From an uncultured Verrucomicrobiota bacterium (lineage in GTDB: Bacteria > Verrucomicrobiota > Kiritimatiellia > CAIQIC01 > Lenti-01), in contig CALMBO010000029.1 in NCBI GenBank assembly GCA_937860055.1, forward strand, positions 124,001 through 188,000: a stretch of 64,000 bases of DNA. Reading direction: 5' to 3'. Made by a program: the position numbers and the translations under genes. Shown here in pieces: positions 7,333 through 15,828 of the stretch. A model generated the notes under the pieces. It saw nothing but the letters and a program-made list of their open reading frames with translations. It was not told the DNA's origin and did not search any database. Every line of letters starts with the position of its first letter. Position 1 is the first letter of the stretch.

Positions 7333-9165
7333 ATGAATAAGAATCTGGTGGTCGGGCTTGGGGCACTCCTTCTTTGGCTGTCTGGAACGGCGCAGGCCGC
7401 GCGCTTCGGCCTCTTTGTCGGCCTGAATGAATACAACACCTCCTACGTCCCCTCCGACAACTGGCTCAGCTATTGCGTGGCCGATGCCGGCGCCATGCGG
7501 ACCAACCTGGTCAACAAGGGCGGCGGCTGGGTCTCGTCGAACACGACCCTGCTGGTGAATTCCGCCGGCTCCAGAACCGCCATCCGCGCCGCCCTCTCCA
7601 ACTACGCCGCCAAGGCCGTCTCCGGCGATGTCGTCGTCTATTTCCATTCCAGCCACGGCGGCAACGACGACGTCACCCAGGCCAACGTCTACCTCTGCGC
7701 CTACGATGCCGACTACTCCGAGGACGAACTCGCCACCGACCTCTCCGCCTTCAAGACCGGCGTCAAGGTGGTCGTCATCGTCGATGCCTGCCATTCCGGC
7801 GGCCTGTTCGTCGAAACCGCCGCCCTCAGCCTCGAGGAGAAGGAAATCCGCCGGCGCCAGGTCCGCGACTGGAACATCGCCGAACGCGTGACCGCCCGCA
7901 TGCAGGACCTCCGCGCCGCCCGCCTCCTCGCCGGCGCGACGGATGCCGCCCGGCTCATCGCCCCCGGGGAGGTCGGCTGGATGACCGCCTGCGCCTTCTA
8001 CGAATATTCCTACGAGGATTCCTCCATCGAACACGGATGGTTCACCTACCGCCTCCTCCAGGGTTTCGACTATGGCGACTCCTCCGGCGACGGCCAGGCC
8101 TCCTTCCAGGAGCTCTTCGACTACGCCTATCTCCGCATCCCCTATGTCGACCAGGTTCCGCAGGACTACAATCCCTCCATCCTCGCCACCCTCGCCGGCA
8201 CCGCGGGCGCCACCCCCGCCGGCGACGCCTGGGACTACGGCGACAACGTCCTCGAAGGCGCCACCGCCATCGGCCCCGCCTACGAACCCCAGACCACCGC
8301 CGCCCATACCCTCCGCCAAGATCTCGACGAATCCGACATCTTTGCCTTCCCCGTCATGAAGAACCGCTGCTACACCTTCCGCAGCACCAACCTCGCCGGC
8401 GATGTCGACGCCTATCTCTACACCTATTCCGAAGAGGACGGCACGCGCCTCGTCCGCGCCGCCTACGACATCAACTACCCCTCCGACCTCAATTTCTCGA
8501 TGACCTACAAGGCCGCCCAGTCGGGCACCGCCTACCTCAAGGTCCAGCCTTACTTCGACACCGGCACCACCGGCTCCTACTCCCTCGTCTACGCCAACGC
8601 CGGCACCGCCGATTCCATGGCCACCCTCACCAGCGGCGTTGCCAGATCCATCGCCTCCATCGCCCAGGAATCCTACGAAGTCTTCCGCCTCCCCGTCCCT
8701 CCCGGACAAACCAATCTCGCCATCACCCTCTCCGGCGGAACCGGCGATGCCGACCTCTATGTCGCCTGCGGCTACATCCCCCTCTCCGACCAGGACTACT
8801 ACAGCCAGGAATACGGAAACGACGAAGCCGTCGGCGTCACCAATCCCCCCGCCAACGACTGGTTCATCCAGGTCTACGGCTACGACCCCAGCTCCAACAT
8901 GACCCTCCGCGCCACCTATAAGCCCGGCGGCGCCGTCATCGGCAACCTTTCAAACACCGCCGCCAGCGCCACCTTCGCCCTCGACCTGCTCACCAACGGC
9001 GCCCGCGTCTCCATCTACTCCGCCACGAACCTGCTCCCCACCGGCCATCTCAACTGGGCCCTCCGCAGCAACGCCGCCACCGTCGTCAACGGCAAGGTCC
9101 TCCTCAACCTCATCTCCAACGCCCCCGGCCAGATCATCTCCGTCGGCCGCCCCCTCGACTTCTAG
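7333..9165 (+). CDS. Secreted caspase-fold peptidase (C14) with PPC-like domains
   Basis: A 610-residue exported protein. Residues 1-22 form a signal peptide (basic MNKN, hydrophobic core, cut after AQA). Residues 24 to about 270 form a p20-like caspase/metacaspase domain: RFGLFVGLNEY start, the catalytic His108 in YFHSSHGG, and the catalytic Cys153 in IVDACHSGG. Two beta-rich modules follow that resemble bacterial pre-peptidase C-terminal domains (ESDIFAFPV to GSYSLVYAN, about 335-430; ESYEVFRLPVPPG to LRATYK, about 440-530), then a short C-terminal beta region. The dyad is intact, so peptidase activity with Arg/Lys or Asp preference is possible; the substrate is unknown. GAGGGC lies six bases before the ATG. 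The gene stands alone and is followed by a strong terminator. Confidence 0.88.
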   Translation: MNKNLVVGLGALLLWLSGTAQAARFGLFVGLNEYNTSYVPSDNWLSYCVADAGAMRTNLVNKGGGWVSSNTTLLVNSAGSRTAIRAALSNYAAKAVSGDVVVYFHSSHGGNDDVTQANVYLCAYDADYSEDELATDLSAFKTGVKVVVIVDACHSGGLFVETAALSLEEKEIRRRQVRDWNIAERVTARMQDLRAARLLAGATDAARLIAPGEVGWMTACAFYEYSYEDSSIEHGWFTYRLLQGFDYGDSSGDGQASFQELFDYAYLRIPYVDQVPQDYNPSILATLAGTAGATPAGDAWDYGDNVLEGATAIGPAYEPQTTAAHTLRQDLDESDIFAFPVMKNRCYTFRSTNLAGDVDAYLYTYSEEDGTRLVRAAYDINYPSDLNFSMTYKAAQSGTAYLKVQPYFDTGTTGSYSLVYANAGTADSMATLTSGVARSIASIAQESYEVFRLPVPPGQTNLAITLSGGTGDADLYVACGYIPLSDQDYYSQEYGNDEAVGVTNPPANDWFIQVYGYDPSSNMTLRATYKPGGAVIGNLSNTAASATFALDLLTNGARVSIYSATNLLPTGHLNWALRSNAATVVNGKVLLNLISNAPGQIISVGRPLDF

Positions 9166-9187
9166 GGTGGATTTCGGTTTTCTGTGG

Positions 9188-9213
9188 CCGGCCCCGCCGG
9201 GGCCGGTCGTTTT
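9188..9213 (+). terminator. Rho-independent terminator after the caspase-like gene
   Basis: A perfect 8-bp stem (CCGGCCCC / GGGGCCGG, 3-base loop, 9188-9206) is followed by TCGTTTT. It lies 22 bp after the stop codon at 9165. Confidence 0.75.
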
Positions 9214-9605
9214 CCAAGAAGCCCCGCGCCCGGCGCGGCGAGCGAGTGAGGCTTGGCGAACGGAGCGGCAAACTTTCGCGGCAGCACAGGCGGCGCCTTC
9301 CCGCGCCGGGAACGGAGGAATTCCGGAAATCAACTGGCCGCCGGACCTCGCACTTGGGCCCGGAACCCCCTTTTTCCATTCGCCGGCGACCGGCAGGAAA
9401 GCCGCAGTTTGGATTCCAACGGCGTTTTCTACGCTTCCCAACCCGCCCCCAAATGGCCTTTTGCCAATGTAAAACGCTTTTTTCTGCGTTTTTCCCCTTT
9501 TTCGGTTGCATCCGCCAGCCCCTGTGCTATCCTCGCGCCCTGTGTGTTCCCGGCCATTTTTCCGGCTGGAACACCGGTGGATTTAGAAAAAACCCGGAGC
9601 AACCC
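9214..9605 (+). promoter_or_regulatory. 392-bp intergenic region with candidate nifJ promoter
   Basis: No convincing gene. A candidate promoter lies at TTGCAT (9506-9511), 16 bp, TATCCT (9528-9533), giving a leader of about 65 bases before the nifJ ATG at 9606. GGAGC precedes that ATG by five bases. At 9292-9309 there is an 18-bp stretch that recurs exactly, inverted, at 24271-24288 in another gene-free region. The rest holds a run of G/C-rich sequence without recognisable structure. Confidence 0.45.
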
Positions 9606-12600
9606 ATGAGCAAAGACAAGAAGATCGCCATCATCGACGGCAACGAGGCCGCCGCCCATATCGCCTACAAGACGACGGAGGTCGCCGCCATCTACCCCAT
9701 CACCCCCTCTTCCAACATGGGCGAGTGGGCCGACCAGTGGATGTCCGAAGGCCGCCCGAACCTCTGGGGCACCGTCCCGACCGTCGTCGAAATGCAGTCC
9801 GAAGGCGGCGCCGCCGGCGCCGTGCACGGCGCCCTGCAGTCCGGCGCCCTCACCACCACCTTCACCGCCTCGCAGGGTCTCCTGCTGATGATCCCCAACA
9901 TGTACAAGATCGCCGGCGAACTCACCTCGACGGTCTTCCACGTCTCCGCCCGCTCGCTGGCCGCCTCCGCCCTCTCGATCTTCGGCGACCACCAGGACGT
10001 CATGGCCTGCCGTCAGATCGGCTGGGCCATGCTCGCCTCCAACAGCGTCCAGGAAGTCATGGACACCGCCCTCATCGCCCAGGCCTCCACCCTCAAGGCC
10101 CGCGTCCCCTTCCTCCACTTCTTCGACGGCTTCCGCACCTCCCACGAGGTCGCCAAGGTCGAGTTGCTGGCCGACGAAATCATCCGCGCCATGATCAGCG
10201 ACCAGCTCATCGCCGACCACCGCGCCCGCGCGCTGAATCCCGAGAAGCCCTTCATCCGCGGCACCGCCCAGAACCCGGACGTCTATTTCCAGGGCCGCGA
10301 AGCCGTCAACAAGTTCTACGAGGCCTGCCCCGACATCGTCGCCGCGACGATGGAGGAATTCGGCAAGCTGACGGGCCGCAAGTACCGCCCCTTCGACTAC
10401 ATCGGCGCCCCCGACGCTGACCGCGTCATCGTGCTGATGGGATCCGCCGCCGAAACCGCCCTCGAGACAATCGAGGCGCTGCAGAAGAACGGCGAGAAGG
10501 TCGGCGCCGTCGTCGTGCGCCTCTACCGCCCCTTCTCCTCCAAGTATTTCTTCGCGGCGCTGCCGAAGACGGCCAAAGCCGTCGCCGTGCTCGACCGCAC
10601 CAAGGAGCCCGGCGCCGACGGCGAGCCGCTCTACAAGGATGTCCTGGCCGCCCTCGCCCAGGGCGTCGCCTCCGGCGCCTTCCCCGCCATGCCCAAGGTC
10701 GTCGGCGGCCGCTACGGCCTCTCTTCCAAGGAATTCACCCCCGCCATGGTCAAGGCCGTCTTCGACGAGCTCAAGAAGAGCTCCCCCAAGAACGGCTTCA
10801 CCGTCGGCATCGTGGATGACGTCACCCACACCAGCCTCGATGTCGATCCCGCGTTCTTCCTCCGCCACCCCGGCGTCACCAACGCCATGTTCTTCGGCCT
10901 CGGCGCCGACGGCACCGTGGGCGCGAACAAGAACTCCATCAAGATCATCGGCGAGGAAACCGATTTCCACGCGCAGGGCTACTTCGTGTACGACTCCAAG
11001 AAGTCCGGCTCGCGCACGACCTCCCACCTGCGCTTCGGCCCCAACCCGATCCACAGCCCGTACCTGATCCAGAAGGCCAGCTTCATCGCCTGCCACCAGT
11101 ACGAGTTCCTCTTCCAGACCGACATCCTCCGCTACGCCTCCACCGGCGCCGTGTTCCTTCTCAACAGCCCCTTCTCCAAGGACGAGGTCTGGAACAAGCT
11201 GCCCCGCAAGGTCCAGGAGAAGATCATCGAGAAGAAGATCAAGTTCTACAACATCGACGGCTACGAGGTCGCCAAGCACACCGGCATGGGCTCGCGCGTC
11301 AACACCATCATGCAAACCTGCTTCTTCGCCATCTCCGGCGTCCTCCCCAAGGACGAGGCGATCGAGAAGATCAAGTACTCCATCAAGAAGACCTACGGCA
11401 AGAAGGGCGACGAAATCGTCCAGAAGAACTTCCAGGCGGTGGACGAAACCCTCGCCAACCTGCACGAGATCCCTTACAGCGCCGTGACCTCGACCCTCGA
11501 GATCCCCCCGCCCGTCTCCGGAAAGGCCCCCGCCTTCGTCCAGGACGTCATCGCCAAGATCATGGTCGGCGACGGCGACGCCCTCCCCGTCTCCAAGATG
11601 CCCGTCGACGGCACCTTCCCCTCCGCCACCACGCGGTGGGAAAAGCGCAACGTCGCCCTCGACGTGCCGATCTGGGACGAAGCCGAGTGCATCCAGTGCG
11701 GCACCTGCTCGTTCGTCTGCCCGCACGCCGTCATCCGCGCCAACGAGTATGACAAGAAGCTGCTGGAGAAGGCGCCCGCCGGCTTCAAGCACGCTCCCGT
11801 CCGCAACAAGCCCGACACGGCCTACACCCTGCAGATCTACGTCGAGGACTGCACGGGCTGCGGCGTCTGCGTCGCCTCCTGCCCCAAGAAGAACAAGAAC
11901 GATCCCTCCCGCAAGGCCATCAACCTCGGCGCCAAGCTGCCCATCGTCGAACAGGAGCGCAAGAACATCGAGTTCTTCGAGTCCCTGCCCGTCATGGACC
12001 GCGCCAAGCTCAATCTCGGCATGGTCAAGGACGTCCAGTACACGATCCCCCTGTTTGAGTTCTCTGGCGCCTGCGCCGGCTGCGGCGAAACCCCCTACGT
12101 GAACCTGTTGAGCAAGCTCTTCGGCGACCGCGCCATCGTCGCGAACGCCACCGGCTGCTCCTCGATCTACGGCGGCAACCTGCCCACCACCCCGTGGGCC
12201 CAGAACCGCGACTGCCGCGGCCCCGCCTGGTCGAACAGCCTGTTCGAGGACAACGCCGAATTCGGCATGGGCTTCCGCCTCACCTGCGACCAGCAGAAGC
12301 ACTACGCCGAACAGCTCGTCGCCACCCTCAAGGCCGATCTCGGCGCGGAACTGGCCGATGGCCTGTTGAAGGCCGACCAGAAGGACGAAGGCGGCATCGC
12401 CGCCCAGCGCGTCCGCGTCGCGGAACTGAAGAAGAAGCTCGCCGGCAACGCCAAGCCCGAGGCCCTCAACCTCCTCTCCGTGGCCGACTTCCTCATCCAG
12501 CGCTCCGTCTGGATCGTCGGCGGCGACGGATGGGCGTATGACATCGGCTACGGCGGACTCGACCACGTCCTCGCTTCCGGCGCCAACGTGAACATCCTTG

Positions 12601-13175
12601 TGCTCGACACCGAGGTGTACTCGAACACCGGCGGCCAGGCCTCCAAGTCCACCCCGCTCGGCGCCGTCGCCAAGTTCGCCGCCGGCGGCAAGCCCGCCTC
12701 CAAGAAGGATCTCGCCCTCATGGCGATGAACTACGACAACGTCTACGTCGCCCGCGTCGCCTTCGGCGCCAATTCGCCGCAGACGATCAAGGCCTTCAAG
12801 GAGGCCGAGGCCCACAACGGCCCGTCGATCATCATCGCCTACTCCCATTGCATCGCGCACGGGATGAAGGAAATGCGCGACGGCCTCGAGCAGCAGAAGC
12901 TGGCGGTCAATTCCGGCCACTGGATCCTCTGCCGCCGCGACCCTGCGCTGGCTGCCCAGGGCAAGAATCCGCTGCAGCTCGACAGCAAGGCCCCGTCGAT
13001 CGCGCTCAAGGACTACATCTACAACGAGACGCGCTACAAGATGCTCCTCAAGATCAACCCCGAAGCCGCCGCCAAGCTGCTCGAGCACGCCCAGGCGGAT
13101 GTCCAGAAGAACTGGGCCAAGTACGCCAAGATGGCCGACCTGGCCCCGGCGGCCCCCGCCGCCCCGAAGGCCTGA
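9606..13175 (+). CDS. nifJ: Pyruvate:ferredoxin (flavodoxin) oxidoreductase, single chain
   Basis: A 1,189-residue homodimeric-type PFOR, the usual length. It oxidises pyruvate with CoA to acetyl-CoA and CO2 and passes electrons to ferredoxin, in the cytoplasm. Seen in order: domain I starting KIAIIDGNEAAAHIAYKTTE and YPITPSS; the gamma-type domain (GLGADGTVGANKNSIKII); two [4Fe-4S] motifs, CIQCGTCSFVCP near residue 697 and CTGCGVCVASCP near 750; the proximal cluster motif CAGCGETPY near 822; and the thiamine diphosphate domain with GDGWAYDIGYGGLDHV and LDTEVYSNTGGQ. All cluster ligands are present. It is a single-gene unit with its own promoter and a strong terminator, and indicates fermentative or anaerobic carbon flow. 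Confidence 0.97.
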   Translation: MSKDKKIAIIDGNEAAAHIAYKTTEVAAIYPITPSSNMGEWADQWMSEGRPNLWGTVPTVVEMQSEGGAAGAVHGALQSGALTTTFTASQGLLLMIPNMYKIAGELTSTVFHVSARSLAASALSIFGDHQDVMACRQIGWAMLASNSVQEVMDTALIAQASTLKARVPFLHFFDGFRTSHEVAKVELLADEIIRAMISDQLIADHRARALNPEKPFIRGTAQNPDVYFQGREAVNKFYEACPDIVAATMEEFGKLTGRKYRPFDYIGAPDADRVIVLMGSAAETALETIEALQKNGEKVGAVVVRLYRPFSSKYFFAALPKTAKAVAVLDRTKEPGADGEPLYKDVLAALAQGVASGAFPAMPKVVGGRYGLSSKEFTPAMVKAVFDELKKSSPKNGFTVGIVDDVTHTSLDVDPAFFLRHPGVTNAMFFGLGADGTVGANKNSIKIIGEETDFHAQGYFVYDSKKSGSRTTSHLRFGPNPIHSPYLIQKASFIACHQYEFLFQTDILRYASTGAVFLLNSPFSKDEVWNKLPRKVQEKIIEKKIKFYNIDGYEVAKHTGMGSRVNTIMQTCFFAISGVLPKDEAIEKIKYSIKKTYGKKGDEIVQKNFQAVDETLANLHEIPYSAVTSTLEIPPPVSGKAPAFVQDVIAKIMVGDGDALPVSKMPVDGTFPSATTRWEKRNVALDVPIWDEAECIQCGTCSFVCPHAVIRANEYDKKLLEKAPAGFKHAPVRNKPDTAYTLQIYVEDCTGCGVCVASCPKKNKNDPSRKAINLGAKLPIVEQERKNIEFFESLPVMDRAKLNLGMVKDVQYTIPLFEFSGACAGCGETPYVNLLSKLFGDRAIVANATGCSSIYGGNLPTTPWAQNRDCRGPAWSNSLFEDNAEFGMGFRLTCDQQKHYAEQLVATLKADLGAELADGLLKADQKDEGGIAAQRVRVAELKKKLAGNAKPEALNLLSVADFLIQRSVWIVGGDGWAYDIGYGGLDHVLASGANVNILVLDTEVYSNTGGQASKSTPLGAVAKFAAGGKPASKKDLALMAMNYDNVYVARVAFGANSPQTIKAFKEAEAHNGPSIIIAYSHCIAHGMKEMRDGLEQQKLAVNSGHWILCRRDPALAAQGKNPLQLDSKAPSIALKDYIYNETRYKMLLKINPEAAAKLLEHAQADVQKNWAKYAKMADLAPAAPAAPKA

Positions 13176-13190
13176 GGCCCATGGGCCAAC

Positions 13191-13223
13191 GGCGCCCCGG
13201 AGAAATCCGGGGCGCCTTTTTTT
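13191..13223. terminator. Strong intrinsic terminator after nifJ
   Basis: A perfect 11-bp stem (GGCGCCCCGGA / TCCGGGGCGCC) with a GAAA loop is followed by seven T residues. The stop codon (TAA) of the convergent VanZ-like gene begins inside the T run. The stem may also slow transcripts coming from the right, but the T tract serves nifJ. Confidence 0.92.
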
Positions 13224-14469
13224 ATTCCCGCCCCCAGCGGAGATGCCCCCAGCCCACCAGCCCGGCCAGCCCCAGCAGGAGGAGCCATGCCTCCCCCTCC
13301 GATACGGCGGTCGCCAGATGGTCGCCCACGGCGCTGGCATAGGGCCGGTCGAGATCGGCATGCGCAGTAATCCGCGACCTCTCGCCGGCGTCCCACCGGC
13401 CGCCGGAAGCCTCCAGCGCATGCGGAAAATATTTCTCCAGGATCTGGTTTTCCCGCATGGCGACGGTGAGGTGGTCGGTGAAACGCGCCGGATCGTTCTC
13501 CCGGTATTTCCAGCCCGCGGCGCCATAGTGGTTTCGCCGGATCCAGTGCGACCACAGTTCATGCAGGAAAGGATCGGCGGTGGCAGGAAAGACGTTCCGG
13601 AATTCCAGGCGGTTGGCCAGGGCCGGATGCCGCGCCAGAATCCCTCCAGCCTCGGCGCCCCGGTCGCGGTCGGCCCGGAGCAGCTCCGGCAGGGACATTC
13701 GGGAAAAAAACTCTCCGATTTCCGGATCGGCATGCCGATGGCCGAATTCGTTCACGACGCTTTCGTTGTTGTAGAGGAACCGGAGGAACGGAATCCGGCC
13801 GGCGATCCGGTCGACCCGGCCCGGCGTCGTGGAAATGGCGATGCCCATCAGGAGAATCGCCAGCCAGGCCAGGCGGCAAAGCCGGCGGACGGAACTCCGC
13901 TCCACCGGGCACCGGATGCCGGAAGGAACAACGACCCACGCGATGAACAGAAGGAACAGCACCCCCGCCAGCGTGTTCAGACGGATGTCGCGGAAGTCCC
14001 AAAACCGCCCCGGGACCATCCACTGGACCCATTCATCCAGCCAGGCAATCCCGACGAGGCTCAAGGCGGAAATCGGATAGATCAAGGAATCCTGCACCTG
14101 GTGGCGCCACGCACGGAACAACAGGAGGCCCAGAATGCCGTACTCGAAAAAATGGATGGCTTCGGCCGGCGTCTGCAACTGGGTCCGCATCACCCATGCG
14201 GCCAAGGCGCCCAACAGGGCCAAACCGCCCAGGCGCCTGGCCATTTGTTGCCGATCCCCTCGGAACACGTGGATCAGCACGGCCGGGACGAAAATCGCTC
14301 CGAGGGTCGCCGTTAAGGCCAGATAGACGTGCGGACCGGCCAGGCGCTCCGCCGCCTCCTGAATGTTGCGGGCAAACGGAATCGCCAGGAAGAGGATCCC
14401 CACCCAGGCCCCCGCCAGCGACCATGCCGCCGCGGAGCTTCTGGAATCGGGTGTTCTGCGGAACATCAT
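13222..14469 (-). CDS. VanZ-like polytopic membrane protein with large C-terminal insert
   Basis: A 415-residue membrane protein of unknown role. About seven hydrophobic segments occupy the first 250 residues. Within them is a VanZ-like core: AIHFFEYGILGLLLFRAW, then GIAWLDEWVQWMVPGRFWDFRDIRLNTLAG split over two helices, with the family's D/E-Q and D..N positions. A soluble stretch of about 150 residues follows, then one last hydrophobic helix (AWLLLLGLAGLVGW) and a short basic end. That tail looks somewhat like PEP-CTERM sorting signals but lacks the PEP motif. The start at ATG-ATG 14464-14469 is chosen because upstream translation is not protein-like; no Shine-Dalgarno sequence is visible. 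It diverges from the envelope operon. Confidence 0.75.
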   Translation of the reverse strand: MMFRRTPDSRSSAAAWSLAGAWVGILFLAIPFARNIQEAAERLAGPHVYLALTATLGAIFVPAVLIHVFRGDRQQMARRLGGLALLGALAAWVMRTQLQTPAEAIHFFEYGILGLLLFRAWRHQVQDSLIYPISALSLVGIAWLDEWVQWMVPGRFWDFRDIRLNTLAGVLFLLFIAWVVVPSGIRCPVERSSVRRLCRLAWLAILLMGIAISTTPGRVDRIAGRIPFLRFLYNNESVVNEFGHRHADPEIGEFFSRMSLPELLRADRDRGAEAGGILARHPALANRLEFRNVFPATADPFLHELWSHWIRRNHYGAAGWKYRENDPARFTDHLTVAMRENQILEKYFPHALEASGGRWDAGERSRITAHADLDRPYASAVGDHLATAVSEGEAWLLLLGLAGLVGWGHLRWGRE

Positions 14470-14580
14470 AACGGGTGGATTTCCTGGCCGAATCCTCGCA
14501 AAGGAGCCGCCCGAACGCCAGTCCAGTTCCACGGAAACAGGGGGATGGCAGACTCCAAGGGATCTGCGGCACCGGACCGA

Positions 14581-14598
14581 CCTGAAGCAATCTTCAGA
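14581..14598. promoter_or_regulatory. 18-bp motif shared with the two-component-system promoter region
   Basis: CCTGAAGCAATCTTCAGA. It contains the inverted repeat CTGAAG-CAAT-CTTCAG. The same 18 bp occur at 21023-21040 with one difference (CTTAAG for CTTCAG), just upstream of the response-regulator gene. It is candidate operator DNA and sits ten bases before a possible promoter of the envelope operon. Confidence 0.45.
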
Positions 14599-14607
14599 AT
14601 CCGGGTT

Positions 14608-14636
14608 TTGGAAAATGGATCCGCCTTCTGGATAAT
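14608..14636 (+). promoter_or_regulatory. Candidate promoter of the envelope glycosyltransferase operon
   Basis: TTGGAA (14608-14613), 17 bp, GATAAT (14631-14636), inside the 294-bp gap 14470-14763. The mRNA leader would be about 120 bases and would include two TTTTCCA/TGGAAAA-type dyads. Confidence 0.35.
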
Positions 14637-14687
14637 GACTCATCTTTTCGGACGTGGATCCAAGGTCTGCCGCCGGAAAACCGGCGT

Positions 14688-14725
14688 TCCACGCCGTGGA
14701 AAAATGTTTTCTACGGTATGGAAAA
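14688..14725. repeat. Two TTCCA/TGGAA dyad repeats
   Basis: TTCCACGCCGTGGAA at 14688-14702 is a perfect dyad. A weaker copy, TTTTCTACGGTATGGAAAA, follows at 14707-14725. They belong to the dispersed dyad family seen at 24.3 kb and 60.5 kb. Confidence 0.6.
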
Positions 14726-14763
14726 ATTAGGGAGATCATGGCATGATGAAACGGTTTTAAGAT

Positions 14764-15510
14764 ATGACGGCGAACCCCACAGAAACAACGGGCGTTTCCG
14801 GACCGGAAATTTCGGTCCTGCTGCCGGCCTACAACGAAGAGGATTGCATCGAGACCGTCGTGCGCGAGACGGCAGGCGTTTTGCGCGGCATGGGCCGGCT
14901 CTTCGAGCTCCTTGTGGTGGATGACGGTTCAACCGACGGCACTCCCGTCCGACTGCAGGCCCTGCGGCCGGAATTCCCCGAACTGCGCATCCTGCGGCTG
15001 GCCAGGAATTCCGGCCAAAGCGCGGCCTTGGGCGCCGCCTTCCGGGCTGCGCGCTGCAACGTCTTTGTCACCCTCGACGCCGATGGCCAGAACGATCCCG
15101 CCGACATTCCCGCGCTGGTGGGCCGGCTCGACTCCTGCGACGTCTGCTGCGGCTATCGCGCCAGCCGGCAGGACACCTGGTCCAAGCGCTTCGGCAGCCG
15201 CCTCGCCAATGCCGTCCGCAACCGCGCGCTCGGCGAAAAAATCCGCGACACCGGTTGCACCCTCAAGGCCTTCCGCGCCGAATGGGCCCGCCCCCTCCCC
15301 ATGCAGTTCCGCGGCATGCACCGCTTCCTCCCCGCCTTGATGGCCATGGCCGGCGCCCGCATCGAGGAAATCCCCGTGAACCACCGCCCCCGCGCCGCGG
15401 GAAACAGCAAATACACCAACTGGGGCCGCCTGAAGGAAACCCTGTGGGACCTCTGGGCCGTCCGCTGGATGCAAAAACGGCACCGGTCCGTCCAAGCCAA
15501 GGAAATCTGA
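14764..15510 (+). CDS. Family 2 glycosyltransferase, polyprenyl-phosphate sugar transferase type
   Basis: A 248-residue GT-A enzyme resembling DPM1/ArnC/GtrB, which transfer a sugar from a nucleotide donor to a polyprenyl phosphate at the inner face of the inner membrane. Seen: ISVLLPAYNEED (15-27), VVDDGSTDGT (51-60), the metal-binding DAD (105-107) in TLDADGQNDP, and DTGCTLKAFRAEW typical of this subgroup. The C-terminal pair of membrane helices found in ArnC and GtrB is absent. The stop codon overlaps the next gene's ATG (TGATG), so the two are translationally coupled. With the two genes that follow, it forms the well-known GT2/LAB_N/ArnT-like trio, suggesting lipid A or other envelope glycan modification (inference). 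No obvious ribosome-binding site. Confidence 0.88.
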   Translation: MTANPTETTGVSGPEISVLLPAYNEEDCIETVVRETAGVLRGMGRLFELLVVDDGSTDGTPVRLQALRPEFPELRILRLARNSGQSAALGAAFRAARCNVFVTLDADGQNDPADIPALVGRLDSCDVCCGYRASRQDTWSKRFGSRLANAVRNRALGEKIRDTGCTLKAFRAEWARPLPMQFRGMHRFLPALMAMAGARIEEIPVNHRPRAAGNSKYTNWGRLKETLWDLWAVRWMQKRHRSVQAKEI

Positions 15511-15815
15511 TGGAAACACTGAAGCATTTCATGGACATCCTCGCCAGCCCGATGGGCATGCTCGGCATGCTGGGCCAGGTCCTGTTCTTCTCGCGTTTCC
15601 TCGTGCAGTGGATCGCCTCCGAGAAAAAAGGCAAGTCCACCATCCCCCTTTCCTTCTGGTTCCTCTCGATCGGAGGCGGATTCCTGCTGCTGCTTTACGC
15701 GGTCTGGCGCAAGGATCCCGTCATCACCCTGGGCCAGTCCGTCGGCCTGTTCGTCTATGTCCGCAACCTCATGCTGATCTACCGCCACAAGTCCTCTCAG
15801 CCGGCGGACGCTTGA
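15510..15815 (+). CDS. Lipid-A-disaccharide synthase N-terminal-like (LAB_N) membrane protein
   Basis: A 101-residue inner-membrane protein with about three hydrophobic segments. It matches the stand-alone LAB_N domain: GMLGQVLFFSRFLVQWIASEKKGKS, IPLSFWFLSIGGGFLLLLYAVWRKDPVI and GQSVGLFVYVRNLMLI. The domain is named after the N-terminal region fused to LpxB in some bacteria; alone it is usually encoded between a GT2 and an ArnT-like transferase, as here, and is thought to help flip or present the lipid-linked sugar, though its role is not established. The start ATG 15510-15512 overlaps the preceding stop. Confidence 0.88.
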   Translation: METLKHFMDILASPMGMLGMLGQVLFFSRFLVQWIASEKKGKSTIPLSFWFLSIGGGFLLLLYAVWRKDPVITLGQSVGLFVYVRNLMLIYRHKSSQPADA

Positions 15816-15828
15816 AAGATCCGGCTCC

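Noticed and set aside
9429-13733. 1,434-codon open frame on the - strand opposite nifJ
   Set aside because: Composition is that of an antisense shadow and nifJ's motifs are complete; its left part also runs into the VanZ-like gene.
14470-14763. Small gene in the 294-bp gap
   Set aside because: Short frames there have no ribosome-binding site and no protein-like sequence; the region is better explained by a promoter and dyad repeats.
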